Shown: positions 43,793-54,240 of the stretch, in pieces
Layout: each line of letters opens with the position of its first letter
Numbering within the stretch: the first letter of the stretch is position 1
NCBI GenBank assembly: GCA_946902985.2
Contig: CAMPQE020000051.1
Location: 1,426,001-1,490,000 of the forward strand
DNA: 64,000 bases
Direction: 5' to 3'
From: Meconema thalassinum
Taxonomy: Eukaryota; Arthropoda; Insecta; Orthoptera; Tettigoniidae
The notes under the pieces: model-generated
Told to the model about the DNA's origin: nothing
The model's database searches: none
The model's input: the letters and a program-made list of their open reading frames with translations, nothing else
Translations under genes and position numbers: made by a program

Positions 43793-44188
43793 CTATTGTG
43801 GATTGCCAATTAGACGCAGTTTAGGCGGAGGACAATTAAAACAACAATGATGTTGGGCAATGAGCATTCTCTTATCGTAGATAGTGAGTGCTCGAAAAGA
43901 ATTGCAAGAATGCAAAGCATGGAATTTCGGACAAAGTAGACACTTTGGAAACTTATTGGGCATTGTGTGTCTTTCGCCTTCCCTATTTAATGCACCGGCG
44001 CTGGTTTGCCGTTTTCCTGAAGACCTGAGCCTGTAGCCACTTGATGGAGCGCCAGATCTAGGAGCGAAAGAAACATCACAAGAGCCCGCTGATGAGCCAG
44101 GTTGGTGTTCCTTGACCAAACCCCAAACAAGACACGGCATATACTTTGAAAAATTGCTGAGTTTTAATTTCTTTGCCGTGAAAGCCAA
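43793..44188 (-). pseudogene. gag: BEL/Pao gag remnant (other family)
   Basis: An open stretch of 131 codons. Its second half, CLLCPKFHALHSC followed by LTIYDKRMLIAQHHCCFNCPPP, matches the gag cysteine region of the BEL element at 18,035-17,930 (CILCKDSHALYLC then CFNCLAP) in spacing and order. The rest of the element is missing, and a second cysteine cluster is not present. This is a different and older family than the one in the palindrome. Confidence 0.6.
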
Positions 44189-44395
44189 TATTCCATCTTT
44201 AGAAAGCCTTTATAGGGAGGTTAAAGGCTGATTGAGCTCTAAGCTCTCGCAGTAAAGAGGCGAAGGTGTGCTTCATAAGAATGCTGGTAGTACACTGTTC
44301 GCTACTCCTGTGTGCATGGACACCAAGAGCCCGCTGATGAGCCAGCTTGGTGTTCTGAGGCGAAACCCCACACAAGACACGGCAAAACCTGGTCA
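44085..44395 (+). repeat. 60-bp direct repeat 240 bp apart
   Basis: GAGCCCGCTGATGAGCCAG and the following TTGGTGTTC...AAACCCCA(A/C)ACAAGACACGGCA occur at about 44,085 and 44,327. Part of the first copy is inside the gag remnant. Confidence 0.75.
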
Positions 44396-44997
44396 AATTG
44401 TTGGGTTATAAGAAGATTCTAACATGGAAACTGAGGTCATACTGAGGCTGAGTAGACCGAGAGGTCTGGCAGGCATACTGGCGATGTCCCTCTTTCAGCA
44501 ATCAGAACATAAGCTGGAATAGATAAGAAAGTATATATACAAGCGACATATAATTATGTACAATATGTTTATATACAAGTCATGTTGCAGTGTGTGTTGG
44601 GCCGTGAGGGTGTGAGTGGTGTCCCTGGGTTTGTGATGCTACTCTCGTTCCCCTCACTGGTCTCACTTGGGTGTTGGGTACTTGCTGGTGCGACCCACGT
44701 CGTCACGTCTTAATATAGGGTTGGCTACGGGAGGTGGAGAGGGGGAAACCTGTTGTAAGGCACTGTTCGTGCCCCACTCCGAGCCGAGGGCTACTCCTTC
44801 CCTCACCTGGAGCTGAGTCGTGCGGAGGCTTCTTTCAGCTTATGCGAGCTGAGCAGAAGAGAGCATATCATGTCTCAACAGCAACAACAACAACAACAGC
44901 AGGGGAGATTGCAAATTCAGGCAATATTGAGTCAGCAATCTAAGTCAATCGGAAGAAAATGGAAGGTACATTAACTGATGCCAACCCATGTTGCGCT
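44396..44997. other. No gene recognised
   Basis: More G/C-rich than its surroundings, with a (CAA)n run at 44,880-44,903. No supported gene. Confidence 0.45.
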
Positions 44998-45082
44998 GTC
45001 GGTTGAGGGATTCAAACCCTCGCTTCCTATGAAGAAAATTCGAACTTAATTCTAACGCCTTAGACAGCTCGGCCTACGCGAC
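44998..45082 (-). tRNA. tRNA-Leu(UAA)-like sequence, probably a pseudogene
   Basis: 85 bp on the minus strand. It has GTAGGCCGAGCTGTCTAAGG at the D-arm, an anticodon loop ATTAAGT (anticodon TAA), a long variable arm, and a perfect T stem GAGGG/CCCTC around TTTGAAT. The acceptor stem GTCGCGT/AACCGAC pairs at five of seven positions and the anticodon stem at four of five. The mismatches favour a tRNA pseudogene or the head of a tRNA-Leu-derived SINE over a working tRNA. Confidence 0.5.
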
Positions 45083-47619
45083 AAGGAATGAATAAGCTTG
45101 AATTATGAGGGTCAAAAATGAAATAAATAAAGAAAGGAATCCATTCTGCCAACAGTAGATTCTATAATAATATTATAAGCTTTGAAGCTGTAACTTATTA
45201 TGAGAGGGGCATCGACTTACGAGGTTGATTTGGCCCTTAAACTTGGCTGTGTGTGAGTAAATTATTTTCTTTGAAAACCTGTGCTATTGTGACTGTGCTT
45301 AACGTGAGGCCAGGCTGCCCTCTTCACATTCCTCGCCTAACTTACAACTACACAGTCTCTGCAATAAATCAGGTTATCATCTCTCTTACACAAAACCGAC
45401 TACACAGAGGGGAAAGGTGGGGAGGATAGGGAAGCATTAGAAAGGTCTTCCGACTAGATACTACTCCGGAGGTCAACCGTCGGCTTGAGCATTACTCGAG
45501 TGCACAGGGCTGATGACCTTAAGGGATCACAAAAAATAACCCTACAGCTAGTCTTAGACGTTACGAAGGGACGAATAAAAGATACTAGATATACCTACGT
45601 AAATTTATAACCTGAAAATTCCAAGAAGCGGCGAGTTCCCACGAATTTACGGTCGTAACGTCAACTACCCTCTCCACCCTCCCATTGTTACGAGGATCTT
45701 TCCGCCGAGAGAATAACAATTATTGTAGCTTTAAGGGGGAGGAACAGCTAAATATTACATGAAACTCGCCGTTTGGTCAGTGCTACCAACCCTTGTTTTA
45801 AAAGCAGTGAAGATTTTGAGTTTCAATTCATATCTATACTTGGGGTTTGGATTAAACCTTATACCCACCTCATTATTTATTGATCATTCCTGTTTGTTTA
45901 GGAATTGCCAGTTACTTTTTAGTAGTTTGTAGTTCAAACGCTAGGGTGCATATAATGAAGGCTTGTGACGGTTATTTCTGCCGTTGAAAAGTGACGCCAT
46001 GGCAGTGATTAGCAGCTAATAACACACGTAGAAAGAAGGCCGTTGAATTCGCGAGAAATAAACCGCATATAACTCTTGAAAATTAAACCTGAGTGTTCAG
46101 ATATACGGTATTTGTGGGGACAATATTGAATTCGTAGACATCAGGTCCTAGGCAACGGTTTAAATAATACTCGGTACTAAAATGCGGTCCGTGTGGAAGA
46201 GACTTATGTCTTTTTCCATCGCCTTGCTTGGCATAAATTAACCTCTCGCTTTGTACAATTTCTTTCTACGAGACTTTAAATGAACATTCGATCTAGCCTT
46301 CCCTCTCATGTTGAGTTGAAAGATGCTCTAATTTGTCTCCCAATCGCTTAGAATTGGACGTAGTAAATTGAGGAAGAGGCACAGGCCTTGTTACAGCCTT
46401 CCCATATGTTCTGCTAACTGAAAGCAAGATCTGATTTTTCTTTCCCTGTTTAAGTCCTTGATATGTACTTGTATGTTGATTGGGATAGCTGCATCTAAAT
46501 TACAAGCTTCGAGGCTACTACTCTCTTGCTGAATTCGTCGAGTTTTAGGGATTATAGGCAATTCAACTTAACATGGACTCCAATATTTACTACTTAAAAG
46601 TTTGTGTATGGTGTGAGGTGTCTGATAACCTGTGTCATTGTGAAGGCTTTACTACAGTATAACAGGAGACATGTGCCACAAAGTACTTTCATTTAGAGAT
46701 ATGCTCTTATTTATTTTAATAAGGTTATGACTAGAGAGTTTAAAGAGGGAGGAATTTGGGGAGGGGGAATACACACACTGTTTACAAACCAAGCTAGTAG
46801 GAATAATATCAATTAGACAGTTCTTAATATCCCTCCTGCACTCATTCATTCATACATTTTCTCATTACATATTCTTAATTACATTACACTTAACCAAAAT
46901 ACAGAAATGCACTTCACATAGCATATCATCGTTCTTGGGACAAACAAACAACGACTAGAGAGGTGTTCTCTCACGTAGGGGACCTCCATAAAGGGCCTAA
47001 GCTTTCAAGAAGGATGGCTGTAGGTTCGTGACCCGGGAGGTGCAGACGCAGGTTAAACCTCCTCCGTAACAGCTGCTTGAGAGGCTCACGGGCCTCTTCG
47101 TCCTCTCGTGGCAATGTAACATACTGATTGTTAACGTATTCATCACACTCTTTCAGGACCGGATTCGAATACTTATGCGGTGTCTATGCATCGGAACTGC
47201 GAGGAGTCTATATAACTAAGGCGAGGTAAAGGATGGTGTTTGGTTGTCTTGCAGGCCAAATATGACTCTGTTAGAGATGCCAGATATCCCCAGGGCTAAT
47301 TTAATTTCCAAAAGACTTTACTTTCATTCTTTTAGTATCCTACTAAGGGTTTATTATCAAGGAGGAGGGCCCTAAGGAACGATAGTAGCTCTAGGCGAGG
47401 CTTGCTTACCCTGCTCAGGAGGCAGGGCCTATCAGGAAGATACAGGGCTAACGAGGAAGCAATTGTCCCGGAACTCCCTTGGTGGTATTCCCCAACTTAG
47501 GTCCTTAATCCTGTAGCACTTTTCAGGCACTGTTGCGAGAGGCAGATTATTGTAGGTTTCCTTCCCTCTGTAAAAATCAACCTATAGGTTTGGTACCGGG
47601 AATTTTTTCCTCCTACTTG
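45083..47619. other. 2.5 kb without recognised genes
   Basis: Repeat-like pieces only: ATAACCTGTGCTATTGTGA near 45,278 recurs near 43,140 and 46,625, and GGGCTGATGACCTTAAGGGA near 45,505 looks like a SINE 3' end. No exon with splice sites was found. Confidence 0.45.
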
Positions 47620-47980
47620 GGGGCCTGAGGAAGGATGAATCTTCGGAGAGGTGGGCTGGTGAAGAGCAAGGGAAAGGGAGCTTCCGGCTCTTTCAAGCTC
47701 CCTCGGCAGCCAAGCCCGAGAAGGCCAGCCGTCTGCTGCCCCTAAGGATAAGCGCCTTCCCAAGGCCAAGAAGTCCGAGGCGAAAGCAGCCGCCAAGAAG
47801 GCCATCTCCAAGAAACTCGCAGAAAAGAAGCGTGCTGCACCTGCCTCTAAGCCTAAGAAAGCTCTTTCCAAAGCTATGAAGGCAGCAAATGTGCAGGCAA
47901 AAATACCGAAAGAACCTAATCCTAAGAAGGCTGCCAATCTCAAGGCTTCGCCCAAGAAGGCAGCTCCAAAGAAGAAATGA
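47620..47980 (+). pseudogene. Histone H1 pseudogene
   Basis: Derived from linker histone H1. The end of the globular domain LVKSKGKGASGSFKLP (from 47,656) is followed by a Lys/Ala/Pro-rich tail: KDKRLPKAKKS, KAAAKKAISKKLAEKKRAAP, KPKKALSKAMKAAN, then ASPKKAAPKKK and TGA at 47,978. A one-base frameshift lies around 47,705. Upstream of 47,656 only scraps (GGCCTGAGG, GGAGAG) recall the globular domain and the N-terminus is not recognisable. The tail frame is open and G/C-rich, unlike its neighbours. It keeps a histone-type 3' stem-loop 53 bp after the stop. A long minus-strand open frame over it is a shadow. Confidence 0.85.
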
Positions 47981-48033
47981 GAGTTTCAGCGATTTTTACC
48001 ATTCCTCTCACACCCTCCTCTGGGTGCCCAAAC

Positions 48034-48049
48034 GGCCCTTCTCAGAGCC
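48034..48049 (+). promoter_or_regulatory. Histone mRNA 3' stem-loop
   Basis: GGCCCTTCTCAGAGCC preceded by CCAAAC and followed by ATCA fits the replication-dependent histone 3' stem-loop (stem of six, four-base loop). One stem pair is mismatched. A purine-rich AAGAGAGCATGAGA about 15 bp downstream may be a histone downstream element. Confidence 0.8.
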
Positions 48050-48148
48050 ATCAATCATATCCTAAGAGAGCATGAGACGAATACAGGTTCCTTCCTTTTC
48101 CAAAAACAAAGCCAAGCAGTAGAATGGAATGCTCTGTGGGAGGAATAA

Positions 48149-49459
48149 GACGGGTGGGTGTGTAAAGTGCGTTAAGTCAAGAAAGGGCAATCTGCTTGCG
48201 CGTGATGTTATATTGTGGACGGTTACGAAGTTATTGAGTTGTGTATAACGTGTTATGTCGACATCGGCCAAATTTCGGGTGTGCAAAGTGCGTTATGTCC
48301 TTCCCGTCATGACTTTCCACACTGAGCACTATTCAACACTTCATTCTGTGCGTGCAAAGAGCGATATGTTAGTTTGAGTGACTAAGCGCATTACTCATTT
48401 GCCCAACAATATTATTAATGAATTCTTACAACTAGCATCACTCATTATCACTGTCTGATTATTAAACTAAATTCCCGCCAACTGGAAGGTCACGTAGTCC
48501 ATTGTCAATCGTCATTTCCCAGCTGTTCTGCCTGTTATCTAGTGACATGCCTTATTGAGGTACCTATTGCTTTGCTGACTGGAGATATTCACAGTGTATG
48601 TTATGAGCTTATGTCTTCCAGAGTGGAATAGATATTTTTATTAGCTTTAATAAGCATTGATCATAAGTTCCTAGTTCTTGGTCATGCCAGCCAAAAAGAG
48701 ACTAATTTAAATATTCTTGCAGTTACACTACTTCCGACACGATTGGCTCTATGGCTCCTAAACGTAGATTTCAAGTCCATTTGTCTGTTTTTTATACAAA
48801 TTTTCACCATTTTAAAAACGTAACTTTACTATAAGTACTTTACGTCCCGAGTATTGTTTCTTGTTTTGCGAGGCTTAAAATGAACCTTGATTGGTTATTC
48901 TACTACAAATTCAATCCTTCGTCTATGTGCCCAACGGCCTAAACCTAGGAAATGGATAGGGATGTCTGAATTTCAGGTACAGAGTGTTATCTGTTAGGTT
49001 TCAGTTCGGTGAAACGGTATAGATTAGTGCCAAATGAATGGAGAGGTCTGTTTGAAATGTCAAGTGGACAGTTTTACCCGCAGGGTTCCAAAGGATAACT
49101 AAGTAAAATCTGGTTCAAATCGGAGAAACGGTGTAGATTTAAATAAATAACAGACTGACAAACCAACATTGAGCTTTATATTAGCCTATATAGGTGAGAT
49201 GTGGGGGTGCAAAGTGTGTTAAGTCATAAATTATAAGACACCTCGTGTTGTTTGGCTCCGTAACTATTGGTACGTGAATTAACATGGGATTTATTATGAC
49301 GGGTTATCCCATTGTTGTGAACAGTATTAGGCTCCTGAAGACATAATTCAAATTACTTATATTTCACAACTCGATTTTGGGTTTCGAATTGAACTTTATA
49401 ACTTAATATTCTCAAAACTAGTGAATTGTGACATAACGCAATTTACACACCCATCCGTC
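48149..49459. mobile_element. Non-autonomous TIR element, copy 2
   Basis: The left end GACGGGTGGGTGTGTAAAG and the right end TTTACACACCCATCCGTC are inverted repeats. The inner sequence is shared with copy 1 (31,305-32,985), including GTGCAAAGTGCGTTATGTC and CTTCCGACACGATTGGC. It lacks the SINE of copy 1 and part of the 115-bp repeats. No transposase frame. No target duplication could be identified. Confidence 0.75.
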
Positions 49460-50831
49460 CCTGGTCAGTAATACAAAGAAAGGATACATAGTCTCTCTCT
49501 CAAAGCTTATGTGTTCTCCTCTTGTGTGTGATTTGCCCTGATGTTTGATCTCGTTCGTGTTCGTGTCTGAGCATTGGGATGAAATGCAACGTATATTGAG
49601 GGTGTTTAATGTGAAGGGGTCGTTTGCCTGTTAAGTGTGGGACTGGATTGCGTGTGTGATACCCTTCTATAAGGGCATGAGAGATTGTAGGGGGCTGCAA
49701 GATTATGTTGGATTTCTCTGTCTAGTGTGACTTCGGTGCTCTTTGTTCAATGTTGAATCCCTGACTAGTGTTGTATGTCAGCGTATGTAATTGTGTGTAA
49801 GGGGAGTTGTGAACGATATATAAGGGGTTGTTTTGTTCTTGTCCGGGAGGGCATTGAGCATGAAGGAGCTGGGGAGTGATATATCCAGGATCCTATTGAA
49901 CGTAAATCAGGCCAGGTGCTATTCCACCAGTGTTTTGGACCCAGCGGATGTGTGTTCTCTTTGCGAGGGTTATGCGGGGTTTGTGTTGATGTTTAGAATG
50001 TTTTGAAGGACATGGGGTTAGGCGGGGAGAGTGTAGTGTATGAAGGGTCCGGAGAAATGTTTTGGACAGTGTTTTATATCTAGTTTTTTGGTGGAGTGCG
50101 ACAGGTATTGAGATCGTGTTAAACCGGTCTTCTCTGCGGATTAACCACTGCGACTCCAATAAGTAGGGCACTCGCTTGGGGTGTTCTCGTGGGGGCGTTT
50201 CCAGGAGGGAAACGAAGCTTCGAATTCGTTAAGGAGTTGCGCGTAGCACCTGCAAGCAAGGTCACAGGGAAAGTCATCGTGGAAGTATATGCATCGTCAG
50301 TGCGCGACCGGTGACCGTGCATGTTGAATGCTGATTTGGAAAGTGAACAGTTGGACGTGGGGACTGCAAAGTAATGTGGATTACGAAGGCGAGAGGATGA
50401 AAGATTGGCTGACCTTAACATGCGAAATAAGTGAATAAAGACCCATGTTCTAGATGTATTTGACTGTTAATTTGCAGTCGAGTAACACGTCTGTGGTGAA
50501 AAGTTTGAGCGATGGGAATAAGGATAGCTCAAGCACACTCACCTTTGAGGTGAGAACTTGAAGTCTAGAAGAGCTGCCGTTGGGCCCAGTGGGACTTCCG
50601 TCCCGATTCGGAGGGTGCCCGCCGTCAGTCCCTCCTCCGGTCCGTCCGTCCTTGCAACTGGATCTGTTCGCCTCTTGGGATCCTTACTTATCTATTGGGA
50701 GTTGAGATCGTGAGGCAATGTTGCTTCACATGTAAGCAGTGACTGCGCTGTACAGTTTATTACTATGGGAATTGTGTACATTGGAGTTAAGGCCTAATTG
50801 AAAGCTGGGCCGTAACAATATTCTTACGTAA
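49460..50831 (-). other. Unassigned block with minus-strand open frames
   Basis: The plus strand is strongly G/T-rich and C-poor. The minus strand has three open stretches of 66, 92 and 100 codons (49,500-49,700; 49,893-50,171; 50,119-50,421), rich in His, Pro, Thr and Arg (for example HLTGKRPLHIKHPQYTLHFI). I recognise no domain. It may be a decayed repeat with strand-biased composition or a degenerate element. Confidence 0.3.
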
Positions 50832-50925
50832 ACCGTGACATTCATAACTGGAACTCTCTACCTGCTGCAATCTTAGACCCTTCTTCCAAACATAAAGGTG
50901 TGTTTAAGCCGTTGAATGCTAAGCC
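50832..50925 (+). pseudogene. LINE RT C-terminal fragment
   Basis: Encodes NWNSLPAAILDPSSKHKGVF, matching NWNSLPAAVLEPFPKHIGVF of the LINE at 40,971-40,912. A scrap of the same LINE family on the plus strand. Confidence 0.75.
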
Positions 50926-51134
50926 CGACTAGAGACGGTAAATTAGAACTTTTATTTGTTCAATTCTCCATTCGCTCTTAGGTTCCCAGTTGATCCCTGA
51001 CTTGTTCGGCATGATGTAGAATATTCTCTTCCAGAAGTAACTAACAGATCACTTTGAGGAAATTATTGTACACTTGGCCGTTTGCCTGGTTTGAAGATGT
51101 TGGGTATAAGGAGTTTAATTTGTCTAATTGGTTT

Positions 51135-52290
51135 AATTTGACATCGCAAAAGCTTATGATTCCATCGACCGCCAGAAACTCTTCTCAATACTCCACGAAC
51201 GAGGTGTGGATTATAACACACGCACCCTCATCAAACAGAATCTCACGGATACAACTCCTAAGGTGAAGTTCAGAGGAAAACTATCTCGAAGTTTCATGAT
51301 CAAAACCTGAGTACGACAGGGAGATGGCCTCTCACGCAATCTGTTAAATCTGCCGCTTGATAAAGTCATCAAGCCCTCGGAATGCACATTGAGGAATCTT
51401 GGATTCAAACCAGCTGCCATTGGAGCTGGAACAAAAAGAATCGAGATCAGGTGCCTTGCCTTCGCAGATGACTTTGCATTCTTAGCCAACAACTCTAAGG
51501 ATGCTGTCATAGCTGTCCAAGCTTTGCACGAGATAGCGGTGAAGTCTGGATTACAGATATCATACGATGCGACCAAGTACTTTGAGAATTGGCACTCCAG
51601 GAACACACCTTTGACGACCTCTCATGGAACGATTGGAAGAGGCAATCGCTTTCGTTATCATGGTGAATAGGTCCACCCCAATGGTAGAGATGGCACCCCC
51701 ATCTTAGCAAGGCGTACCAAACTCAACGCAGCATACCAACTATCCCACAATTTGCACAACAAGAAATGCATTTCGAGGAAAGCTAAGATCTGTCACTACA
51801 GAACTGCTGTCAGACCACAGTTTCTGTACGCCGCAGAGGCACCATGGATGACCTGGAGAAAGCCGAAAGTCGTATCCTCAGGAAAATTCATGGCCCGAGA
51901 TTGCTCCCAGAAGGATCCTACCGTTTGAAATCTAATTCTGACGTGTATCAACAGTTAGAAACAGCCAATACCAGTATGCGACGTAGGAGGCTAAAGTTCT
52001 AAGGGCACCTACAACGAATAACCAGCAATAGGCTTACCAAGAAGATGTTAACCTTGGTTAAAAGCTACAAGACTGGAAGATTGTGGCTTAATGAAGTACT
52101 AAAGGACTTGTATTCGACTGGAATTGCTGACCTTGATGTAGAATATAGTTTTAAATTTTGTGTTTTGTTAGAGTCTTGGACCCCACCACCTAGAGTCCCA
52201 AAATGTTGGAAGCAGGAGAGAAAGGAGAGATTATCAGCAGGGCTCAAGAGATATTGGGAACGAAAAAGAGCATCGAAGAAGAACTAGTCA
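51135..52290 (+). pseudogene. RTE-like LINE reverse transcriptase, 3' half
   Basis: The RT palm starts at about 51,139: DIAKAYDSIDRQKLFSILHE, then VRQGDGLSRNLLNLPLDKV, and CLAFADDFAFLANNSKDAV with the catalytic FADD (about 51,470). An in-frame TGA at 51,308 replaces the Gly expected before VRQGDG. Later frameshifts break the thumb (HYRTAVRPQFLYAAEA, IHGPR). The C-terminus (GLKRYWERKRASKKN) ends at 52,287. This is the same family as 59,591-62,815. The 5' half is absent. Confidence 0.82.
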
Positions 52291-52350
52291 TAAGTGCTCC
52301 GTAGTGGGCTTAAATCAATAATAATAATAATGTCATAAATAATAATAATT
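52291..52350 (+). repeat. 3' end and (AAT)n tail of the RTE-like LINE
   Basis: GTAGTGGGCTTAAATCAATA leads into AATAATAATAATAAT, the microsatellite-type tail usual for RTE-like LINEs. Confidence 0.65.
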
Positions 52351-52479
52351 AATATAGACATATGACCTTGAAATTGCATTTTGAATAATAAAGACACAAA
52401 AGCAAAATACGTTTTAAAACTCTGCTGATAAGTTAAAACTACGGCTTCAACAATTTTCTTTGTATGCAAATGAAAACTA

Positions 52480-52660
52480 TCGGCACTGTGGCGGCAAACA
52501 GCTAACTCAGCACTTACAAGGCTAAGAAAAGACTGACGATTTGTGTAAATACTCTACGTTATTTGTTATTTAATTGTTATGTATAATCGTTTACTTGCTA
52601 TGTATCCTGAAATTGGCAGCCGGGAGAGACACTCCCAGTTGCAAATAAAGGAATGAATGC
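52480..52660 (+). mobile_element. CR1/Jockey-like LINE 3' end
   Basis: TTAATTGTTATGTATAAT and GGGAGAGACACTCCCAGTTGC followed by AAATAAAGGAATGAATG correspond to the 3' UTR and tail of the LINE at 40,771-40,890 (minus strand there). Confidence 0.7.
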
Positions 52661-53719
52661 AGCAGAATGAGGGTCACTGCTACTGTGGGAGACGCACTCA
52701 TGTGCAATACTGTCACATTCCTCCCCTCTCGCTCCTGCTGCAGCACATGGACTCTCTCCGTTCACATGTGCCATCAGGTAATAATTGCGTTATTCTCGAA
52801 TCCTGAGGCGCAGAGGATATACAAATCAATTCTCTTAGGAGAGCAATAAACTGGGATTCTTTCCTTAATAATAACATGATTTGTGTTCGGTGACGAATGA
52901 CATCGGTCCCTCTCCCTAAACCGGGGTAATATAACGAGATTGTGATTACGGGCAAGAGGACAGCAGGAATCGTAACCACCACTATTAATTCAGTATGGGT
53001 ACTGAACCCGTATTTTTCGAACTTGAATGATTGTCACAAGGCGAGATTCGAACTTCAGTTTACGTGGTATTTTACGTATCAATCTAAAGGGAAATTTGGC
53101 TACCAGCTATACAGCATTTAGGCAACATACTCAACATGAATGACGTAGAAAACAATATTTTATATGAGAGGCAGATACATATTACAGGGTTGTAATGAAT
53201 TGTATAAACACGGCTAACATTGGAAACGACAGAAATGAAGTCGCGAGCCAAGAGGGTCACAAAAAATTGGTTTATAAGAGAGTTCCACACGGCAGAGAAA
53301 ATCCCGCCGATATAAAATGGATATAACTTACATGCAGGGGGGTTCACAAGCCCCTTATTATTTAGTTTTATGAAACCCAACTAACATTACATTTCTCCCG
53401 AAGGTAGATATTGCGCTGCGATCTGCCAGTGTGATAGCAATGTAAATGAGCAATAGATCTAGCCAAAAAAAAATGACCATGGTGATTTCCGCACCACATA
53501 CTAAGGTCCATTCTAATAACATGAGATTTATTGCACCTTGAAAGAACACACATACAAGTAATATCTTCGAATTAATAGTTATGCTCCGTGATCTTTATTG
53601 GTAGAAAGTAAAATCAACATCATAAACCATGAATGAAGACTTTGACATGGATAATAACGTTTGAGGTGGGATGGCCACTGTAGCTAGTGCACGTGCAGCG
53701 CGTGGTTTTCACGTTGCAG
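52661..53719. other. No gene recognised
   Basis: A possible SINE head on the minus strand near 53,043-53,060 (AGTTCGAATCTCGCC). No coding region is supported. Confidence 0.4.
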
Positions 53720-53805
53720 TTGTGGCTAAATTGGTAAAGTTCCTGCCGGACATAACTTAGTGGGTGAGAACGGGTAGTATGGCACTTCGAATCCAGACGT
53801 AGGCA
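53720..53805 (+). repeat. tRNA-like SINE head
   Basis: A box TGGCTAAATTGG near 53,724 and B box CTTCGAATCC near 53,786 in tRNA order. The acceptor stem is not evident, so SINE-derived. Confidence 0.5.
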
Positions 53806-54004
53806 TACTTTTGAACGACAGCCCGTGCTCTATTTTAGTGGGGATGTGATATTGAGCCACACCAACCAAGTCACATTGCCACATTCATTAACTTACGATG
53901 TATTCCTGTGAAGATTACGTTGAATTTTGCAGATTTATAATGAGAATACGATCGATTCAGCAGGCAGAAAGTTAAAAAATCTGACATGGATATTAACATA
54001 ACAT

Positions 54005-54240
54005 ATCGCTCCAGAAGTCCGGGTTCGATTCCTGGCTCTGAAAATAAATTTCTTGCTGCTCTGAAGGGTGGAACGGGGTACACTAAGACTCGTAGGCCTA
54101 AACTGACCAGTTGCGGGTTCGATTCCCACCTTAGTCAGCCTGGAAATGGTTTTCTGTAGTTCCCACTTCTACAGGAGGCTAATGCCGGGATGGTTTCTAT
54201 CTTGCCTCTTTCCAAATCCTGACCTTAATTCATTCCATTT
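54005..54240 (+). mobile_element. tRNA-derived SINE(s) with conserved core
   Basis: Two B boxes, GGTTCGATTCC near 54,012 and 54,116. The second is followed by CTGGAAATGGTTTTCTG, TTCCCACTTCTAC, GCCGGGATGG and CCTGACCTTAATTCATTCC. Same core as 43,130-43,360, in plus orientation here. Confidence 0.7.

Noticed and set aside
47497..47955. 152-codon Ala/Leu-rich minus-strand frame
   Set aside because: It is the shadow of the histone H1 tail coded on the plus strand.
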